A DNA stretch of 38,540 bases from Verrucomicrobiota bacterium (GTDB lineage: Bacteria; Verrucomicrobiota; Verrucomicrobiia; Limisphaerales; UBA1100), in NCBI GenBank assembly GCA_030747505.1, contig JASLKQ010000025.1, positions 1 to 38,540 on the forward strand. Reading direction: 5' to 3'. The translations under genes and the position numbers were made by a program. Positions 33,559 through 38,540 of this stretch are shown here, piece by piece (the first letter of the stretch is position 1; each line of letters starts with the position of its first letter). The notes below the pieces were generated by a model. That model ran no database searches and was not told the DNA's origin. It was given only the letters and a program-made list of their open reading frames with translations.

Positions 33559-36372
33559 TTAGTAAACATAAATGAATTCGTTGGAATTGAAAAGCAGTAG
33601 GCACAAATCAGCCAAGGCACGCGTGTTTACGCCCACATCCGCTGGCTTCCTGTCCGGAAGATAATTTTCATAGACCGGCAGTATCTCCTCATAGTCAAAG
33701 GGTTGGCCGGTGAATTCCTCCACCAATGATCGGGTAATGGACGTGGGATAAACCACTTTCTCTGGCTGATGCCTTGCGTGATAAGCCCGCATCCTGGTGA
33801 CATACTGCTTGAGCCTTTCCCACTCCACCTTGTCGGGCACCCGACCAAAAGCCAGTTGCACCGCTCGTTTCACCTGAAGGTGCAGGGTATCAAATTCCTT
33901 TTCCACCCGCAGCGCCATGGCAATGGAACGGTCGCTCATCACTTCGCTATTAAGCAGGGTGAAGGCCTGCGGGGTTACTGCGGCACTGTCACGCTCTTCA
34001 CAGGAATCATTTGGATTGGGCTGATTAAAGAGTTCCAGAAAAGGATCAGCCTGACCACGAACACGGTAGGCATATATGGTGCGACGGTTGCGCTCAGCAG
34101 GCGTGCGTGAAGGCTGGTAGGCAGGCGCCAGTGAAAACTGGATCATGCGCGGCTGCAACGCCACTTCCATGTTAATTTCCGGCATCACCGGAAAGCCTCC
34201 CTGATCGCGATTGAGCTCGCCGGTTGCCATCAGCAAACTATCGCGCATTTCTTCAGCACTAAGGCGGCGTGGTGAACGATAGGCAAGGAGAATATTATTG
34301 GGATCCGTATTCCTGAGCTTATCAAGGTTCGGATGACTTCCTTTTTGCTGATAGGTGGCTGAACTCAAAATCAACCGGTGCAGCCTTTTGAACCTCCAAC
34401 CGTTCTCCACAAAATCAGCGGCCAACCAATCGAGTAACTCAGGATGAGTCGGCTTACCCCCTTTGGCTCCAAAGTTATTCGGGTTACCGGCCAAGGGTTT
34501 ACCGAAATGATGCTGCCAAACCCGGTTTACAATAGAACGGGCAGTGAGCGGATTCTTGGGGTTAGCAATCCACTTGGCCAAAGCCAGCCTCCGCCCCTGA
34601 AGCTTGTCATCAATAAGGTAGGGGTCCTCGCCATTGGTGGAAACAGGTACTTCCAAGGCACTTAATACTCCGGGACCGACTTTCTCGCCCGGCGCCTCCA
34701 AGGCTCCCCCCAAAAGGATATGGCTTACCGGGGAAACTTTTTGTCCAGGCTTATTGGGCATACGCATGGAACGGGCATTCAGGTTCTTGGGAGTTGGGCC
34801 ATTGTATACCCCTTGCACCATGGGTTGGTAGCGCTCCAAGCGGCGCTTCCAAATCCATTCATCCTGCATCCGGACCTTTAATCTTCCTTGTTCCTCAGGA
34901 CTCAAACCCACATGACGTGGAGGCTTCTCTTCATCGGGCAATTTCCGCCTCGCATTGGCATCCAGATAGTCCTTGCCGTTTTGAGCATACCACTTGCGGG
35001 CGGCGGCCTCCTGTTTCTGGTATAACTCATTATGCTTTGTCTTGGCAAAATCCCACAGGCTTTGGGTAATCGCCTTTTTCTGGTTAAGACCCGAACGGTT
35101 TTCCTGCTTTAGAAAGGGTGCTGCACGTTCGGCCAGCTGGGTTCCGGCAAAGGCGGCATACATGCGGTAATAATCGCGCGTGGGCACCGGATCGAACTTA
35201 TGATCATGACACTTCACACAGCGCATCGTGGTACTGAGAAAGGTCTGACCTACGGAGTTCACCACATCATCCAAATAAATCTGACGAGCTTGGGGCACAA
35301 GAGTCATGGCCGGATCCCAAGGCCCCATGCGCAAAAAAGAAGTCGCTATCAGCAACTCCGGATTGCGCTTATCTTTAGGTTGCTGATCCCACAATTCATC
35401 ACCGGCAATCTGTTCAACAATGAATTCGTTGTAGGGCTTGTCATTATTGAAGGCACGAATGACATAGTCCCGGTAGCGCCAGGCATTGGAACGCTCATAG
35501 TCATTGGAGTAGCCCCCGGTATCGGCATAACGCGCCACATCGAGCCAGTGTTGCCCCCAGCGTTCGCCATAGTGCGGACTGGCCAGTAGTTGATTAATGA
35601 GTTTATCCCACGCCTGATCCGGATTCTTGTCCCATGCCAGTCGGAATTGATATATCTGGTAGGGAGTCGGCGGCAACCCGGTAAGGCCATAGTAGGCGCG
35701 CTTGACCAGCGTGCGGAAATCAGCCTGAGGGGCGGGTGCAAACCCTGCCGTCTTGAGTTTACGATCCACAAAGGCGTCGATGGGATTATCTGCGCCCTTG
35801 GGCACCTCCGGCTTCTTTACCGGCCGGAAGGCCCACAAATCCGCTGGCTGATAACGGCGATGAGTCCAGTCATCGGACAAGCCCCCGCTGGTTCTGGCCA
35901 GGACTCCATCGGAAGTCACCGGCTTGGCGCGTTCCTCGGCAATATATCTGGCCTGTATTTTTGCATCCGGCCAGGGTGCCCCCAGCGCAACCCAGCGTTT
36001 AATGACATCAACCTGCAAGGCACTCAGCTTGTCATTCTCCTTGGGTGGCATGAGGAAATCATCATCCTTCCTTTCAATGGAAATCACTATTGGGCTGACG
36101 TGAGGCTTGCCCGGCACCACCCCCGGCTCCTCACTTTCCCCGCCCTTGAGCAGTCCTTCGCGGGTCGTTAAATCAAACTCGCCCTTGACCTTCCTGGGAT
36201 TCTCTCCGTGGCAGGCAAAACATTTGCTGCTGAAAATCTGCTTCACTTTCAGCGAGAAGAGCCGCTCACCCTCCTGTCTCGGGGTCGGTTTCTCTTCTGC
36301 TACGGCAATGACATGGGTAACAGAAAGGAACCCGAGAAGGAACAGCGGGGAAATATTAAAAAAGGCACTCAT
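33559..36372 (-). CDS. DUF1549/DUF1553 diheme cytochrome protein (PSCyt1-PSD1 type)
   Basis: 937 residues with a signal peptide (MSAFFNISPLFLLGFLSVTHVIAVA). A PSCyt1 heme domain has CFACH at 51-55 followed by GENPRKVKGEFDL and DDDFLMPPKE. DUF1549 follows at about 190-400 (NPIDAFVDRKL, HYGERWGQHWLDVARYADT), with a second heme motif CVKCH at 385-389 in the usual CHDHKFDPVPTRDYY block. DUF1553 is at about 600-900 (RRLALAKWIANPKNPLTARS, VNRVWQHHFGKPL, RLSAEEMRDSLL). The function is unknown; two hemes and the partner DUF1501 suggest a periplasmic redox complex. The frame extends to a TTG at 36384, but the ATG at 36372 is better. It lies 97 bases after the DUF1080 gene. Confidence 0.92.
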   Translation of the reverse strand: MSAFFNISPLFLLGFLSVTHVIAVAEEKPTPRQEGERLFSLKVKQIFSSKCFACHGENPRKVKGEFDLTTREGLLKGGESEEPGVVPGKPHVSPIVISIERKDDDFLMPPKENDKLSALQVDVIKRWVALGAPWPDAKIQARYIAEERAKPVTSDGVLARTSGGLSDDWTHRRYQPADLWAFRPVKKPEVPKGADNPIDAFVDRKLKTAGFAPAPQADFRTLVKRAYYGLTGLPPTPYQIYQFRLAWDKNPDQAWDKLINQLLASPHYGERWGQHWLDVARYADTGGYSNDYERSNAWRYRDYVIRAFNNDKPYNEFIVEQIAGDELWDQQPKDKRNPELLIATSFLRMGPWDPAMTLVPQARQIYLDDVVNSVGQTFLSTTMRCVKCHDHKFDPVPTRDYYRMYAAFAGTQLAERAAPFLKQENRSGLNQKKAITQSLWDFAKTKHNELYQKQEAAARKWYAQNGKDYLDANARRKLPDEEKPPRHVGLSPEEQGRLKVRMQDEWIWKRRLERYQPMVQGVYNGPTPKNLNARSMRMPNKPGQKVSPVSHILLGGALEAPGEKVGPGVLSALEVPVSTNGEDPYLIDDKLQGRRLALAKWIANPKNPLTARSIVNRVWQHHFGKPLAGNPNNFGAKGGKPTHPELLDWLAADFVENGWRFKRLHRLILSSATYQQKGSHPNLDKLRNTDPNNILLAYRSPRRLSAEEMRDSLLMATGELNRDQGGFPVMPEINMEVALQPRMIQFSLAPAYQPSRTPAERNRRTIYAYRVRGQADPFLELFNQPNPNDSCEERDSAAVTPQAFTLLNSEVMSDRSIAMALRVEKEFDTLHLQVKRAVQLAFGRVPDKVEWERLKQYVTRMRAYHARHQPEKVVYPTSITRSLVEEFTGQPFDYEEILPVYENYLPDRKPADVGVNTRALADLCLLLFNSNEFIYVY

Positions 36373-36469
36373 TAAGGTGACCAAAAGACTCTACCAAACA
36401 AACCAGCCAAAAGTCTATGTCATATCAGCCCCAGAAAATGACAAATCAGACGTTCCTTTCTTGTCCAAC

Positions 36470-37171
36470 TTACTTCAAAATTTTCAGGCGCAAATCCTTG
36501 AAGTGCACGATCATTCCCGGGTCATGAAGCTGAAGTTGAATCATGCCACTCTTAAGTCGCTTGGCCTCGGGCAGGTGCTCAGTGAATTCACTGGAAAGTT
36601 TCCCATTAATATAGAGCTTGAAATTGTTGCCCCTGGCAATGATGTACACGGAGTTCCAATCGCCCTTCTTTATGTTATCGGCACTCAGCGCATTTTTAAT
36701 GGGTGTGATGGTGGGTTTATCATCCTTACCGATCACCAGCCGGTCCCCACGGAAACAGCGATGTTCCTTTCGGCCGGGCGTATGAAAATCCCATGCCCCC
36801 ATTACGTTCTTACCAATTCCTAAGTGACCCAGGTCCGCGTGGTAACTTTGGAAATCACGCTTACGGGTTTTATCAACAATGGCCCGGATATTTACTCCGC
36901 TATTACCCTTACCGGGAAAGCGGTAGCTGAACTTCATTTCCAAATCAGCCACATTCTTATTTGGAATGTAGGTGAGATAACCGCGGCCCTTATCGCCGTT
37001 ACCCACAATCATGCCCTTCTTTACTGTCCAAGCCGGTGCAGTCTTAGCAGGTGTCGCTTCCCAACCCTTTAGTGTCTTGCCATCAAAAATGGAAATAAAC
37101 CCGTCTTTAACCGCGCCTTGTGCTGCACAAATAACAAATAGAAAAAATGAGCTAATGAAAAATATCTTCAT
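36470..37171 (-). CDS. DUF1080 (3-keto-glycoside hydrolase-like) protein, secreted
   Basis: 233 residues with signal peptide MKIFFISSFFLFVICAAQGA and a single DUF1080 domain: ISIFDGKTLKGWEATPAK, DLEMKFSYRFPGKGNSGVNI, GAWDFHTPGRKEHRCFRGD, WNSVYIIARGNNFKLYING and a closing GMIQLQLHDPGMIVHFKDLR. This jelly-roll domain is found in proteins that act on 3-keto-glycosides in some bacteria and is widespread in PVC genomes. It lies between two DUF1501-type modules, 42 bases after the right-edge DUF1501 stop and 97 bases before the DUF1549/DUF1553 gene, so it is probably in the same transcript. The other DUF1080 domain in the window is fused to ThuA. Confidence 0.9.
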   Translation of the reverse strand: MKIFFISSFFLFVICAAQGAVKDGFISIFDGKTLKGWEATPAKTAPAWTVKKGMIVGNGDKGRGYLTYIPNKNVADLEMKFSYRFPGKGNSGVNIRAIVDKTRKRDFQSYHADLGHLGIGKNVMGAWDFHTPGRKEHRCFRGDRLVIGKDDKPTITPIKNALSADNIKKGDWNSVYIIARGNNFKLYINGKLSSEFTEHLPEAKRLKSGMIQLQLHDPGMIVHFKDLRLKILK

Positions 37172-37213
37172 AATGAAGGCGGCGTGACTTCATTTAAAAA
37201 GACGCAATACCTT

Positions 37214-38540
37214 TTAGGCAATCAATTCCTTGATGACATTGCCGCCGAATTGACTGAGTTGCTTGTAGCGACCGGCGTGAAAGTAGGTGAGCTTGTTATC
37301 ATCCAATCCAAGTAGCCGCAACAGGGTAACGTGGAAATCGCGCAGTGGATGAACCACTTCAACGGCTTTGGCCCCAATCTCATCAGTGGCGCCAATCGTA
37401 TGACCAGCCTTAACGCCACCGCCAGCCATCCAAACATTCATGGCCTCGGGATTATGGTCACGACCGTATTTGATGCCGCCGCGAATTCCATTGTCGGGTG
37501 TTCGGCCAAACTCACCCATCCACACGACCAACGTCTCATCGAGCAAATCACGTTGCTTGAGGTCCTTGATCAAGGCGGCGATGGGTTGATCCACGTTATG
37601 AATCCGCGAGGCGTGTGCCTTGGCAATGTAATCGTGACTGTCCCAGGTGCTGGCATAGAGCTGCACAAACCGAACGCCCTTCTCCACCAACTTGCGGGCG
37701 AGCAGGCAACGGCGGGCAAAATTATCGGTGGGCTCCTTGCCGACACCGTACATCGCCTTGATTTGCTCCGTTTCCTTGTCGATGTTCACAATTTCGGGCA
37801 CCTGCATTTGCATGCGAAACGCCAGCTCGTAATTGCGCATGCGGGCCGTCAACTCTTCATGCTGCGGATGCCGCTTGGCGTGCCGTTCATTCAGCTTGGC
37901 CAGAAAGTCAAGATTACGGCGCTGTTGCGTGCGTGTTACCCCGGCTGGCGGATGGATATCGAGCAGTGGCGACCCTTTCGGCCGCAATGCCGTGGCCTGA
38001 TAACTTGTCGGCAAAAATCCGTTTGCCCAATTTGAGGGACCGCCCTGTGGATGGGACAACTCAGGTAACACCACAAAACCAGGCAGGTCAGTATTCTCAG
38101 TTCCCAAGCCGTAATTGACCCAGGAGCCAATGGCCGGGTCGCCGCCAAAACGGTTGCCGGTATTCACATGATAGTTTGCGGTGGGATGATTCACCGATTC
38201 CACTTGCAGCCCACGATAAAAGCACAAGTCATCGGCCACCCCGGCCAGATTTTTCCAGAGCTTATTCATGTCCGCCCCGCTCTGACCGGCTTTGTGAAAT
38301 TCAAAGGGACTCTTCACGTAATACCGCTTACCCGAACTCATGGCGCTCTGTTCCTTACCTGAGCGCTGGAACTCCTTCAGGTGCAACTTGTCCAGCATTG
38401 GCTTGGGATCAAAGGTATCGACGTGCGAAGGACCTCCGCGCATACAGGCAAAGATCACGCGCTTGGCTCGGGGTGCGAAATGCGGGCTCTTGGGACCGAG
38501 CGGATTTCGGTAGCTTTGAGCGGCCATTGTGCTTAGACCC
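37214..38540 (-). CDS. DUF1501 protein (copy 2), 5' end cut by window edge
   Basis: At least 441 residues of a DUF1501 protein. The ATG at 38527 is not the real start. The frame stays open to the window end, and the codons before it read Gly-Leu-Ser-Thr, joining into GLSTMAAQSYRNPLG, which looks like the end of a Tat signal sequence. All family blocks are present: FACMRGGPSHVDTFDPKPML, GSWVNYGLGTENTDLPGFV, STWDSHDYIAKAHASRI, VVWMGEFGRTPDNGIRGG, RDHNPEAMNVWMAGGGVK. The C-terminus, from HVTLLRLLGLDDNKLTYF onward, almost matches copy 1 (32175-33557) in protein and DNA, so the two are paralogues. By analogy, a DUF1549/DUF1553 gene is expected just beyond the right edge. Confidence 0.88.
   Translation of the reverse strand, partial: GLSTMAAQSYRNPLGPKSPHFAPRAKRVIFACMRGGPSHVDTFDPKPMLDKLHLKEFQRSGKEQSAMSSGKRYYVKSPFEFHKAGQSGADMNKLWKNLAGVADDLCFYRGLQVESVNHPTANYHVNTGNRFGGDPAIGSWVNYGLGTENTDLPGFVVLPELSHPQGGPSNWANGFLPTSYQATALRPKGSPLLDIHPPAGVTRTQQRRNLDFLAKLNERHAKRHPQHEELTARMRNYELAFRMQMQVPEIVNIDKETEQIKAMYGVGKEPTDNFARRCLLARKLVEKGVRFVQLYASTWDSHDYIAKAHASRIHNVDQPIAALIKDLKQRDLLDETLVVWMGEFGRTPDNGIRGGIKYGRDHNPEAMNVWMAGGGVKAGHTIGATDEIGAKAVEVVHPLRDFHVTLLRLLGLDDNKLTYFHAGRYKQLSQFGGNVIKELIA

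Noticed and set aside
38525-38527. ATG at 38527 as the start of the right-edge DUF1501 gene
   Set aside because: The frame is open to the window end and the preceding codons extend a plausible signal sequence; the gene is truncated by the edge.
1-38540. tRNA-Sec, CRISPR arrays, insertion sequences or integrases
   Set aside because: All gaps are at most about 200 bases. None shows a tRNA-like fold with a CCA-end pattern, regularly spaced repeats, or transposase or integrase motifs.

Overview
The window looks like a chromosomal segment from a bacterium of the PVC superphylum. Verrucomicrobiota is my first guess and Planctomycetota the alternative; I cannot decide between them from sequence alone. 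The evidence is the density of families largely typical of that group: DUF1501, DUF1552, DUF1592-type and DUF1549/DUF1553 cytochrome proteins, a very large propeller-HEAT-cytochrome c protein, DUF1080 and ThuA proteins, and three formylglycine-type sulfatases. I count 23 protein genes. Two are cut by the window edges, and 21 lie on the minus strand. Coding density is very high: the largest gap is about 200 bases (6047-6249), and I see no rRNA, tRNA, CRISPR array or mobile element.

Layout, in minus-strand transcription order from right to left. (A) 38540-32175: DUF1501 (cut at the right edge), DUF1080, DUF1549/DUF1553 diheme protein, second DUF1501. (B) 32048-24967: ThuA, a degenerate SGNH-fold protein, a 1133-residue propeller/HEAT/cytochrome c protein and a PQQ-type propeller, nearly all overlapping or touching; after 147 bases rich in symmetric elements comes a sulfatase (24819-23458). 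A plus-strand secreted hydrolase (22117-23436) is convergent with it. (C) 22000-13998: DUF1080-ThuA fusion, PhoD-like phosphatase, fused NuoE-NuoF-like formate dehydrogenase subunit, and a selenocysteine-containing formate dehydrogenase catalytic subunit. A plus-strand endonuclease/exonuclease/phosphatase (EEP) protein (13110-13973) is convergent with C. (D) 13006-6250: sulfatase, pentaheme cytochrome, sugar-dehydrogenase-like propeller, propeller-EEP fusion. (E) 6046-556: sulfatase, DUF1592-type diheme protein, DUF1552 protein. A truncated alpha/beta hydrolase runs off the left edge.

Working picture (inference): almost every product carries a signal peptide, so this is a periplasmic or surface degradation and oxidation locus. 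Sulfatases, phosphatases and esterases would strip substituents; propeller dehydrogenase-like proteins would oxidise sugars or related substrates; at least ten CxxCH heme sites would carry electrons; DUF1080 and ThuA proteins would act on keto-sugars. The formate dehydrogenase pair is the only clearly cytoplasmic part, and it is translationally coupled to this secreted machinery. The clearest single result is that the reading frame apparently broken at 15624-15626 is one gene with an in-frame UGA selenocysteine codon, followed by a well-formed bacterial SECIS hairpin.
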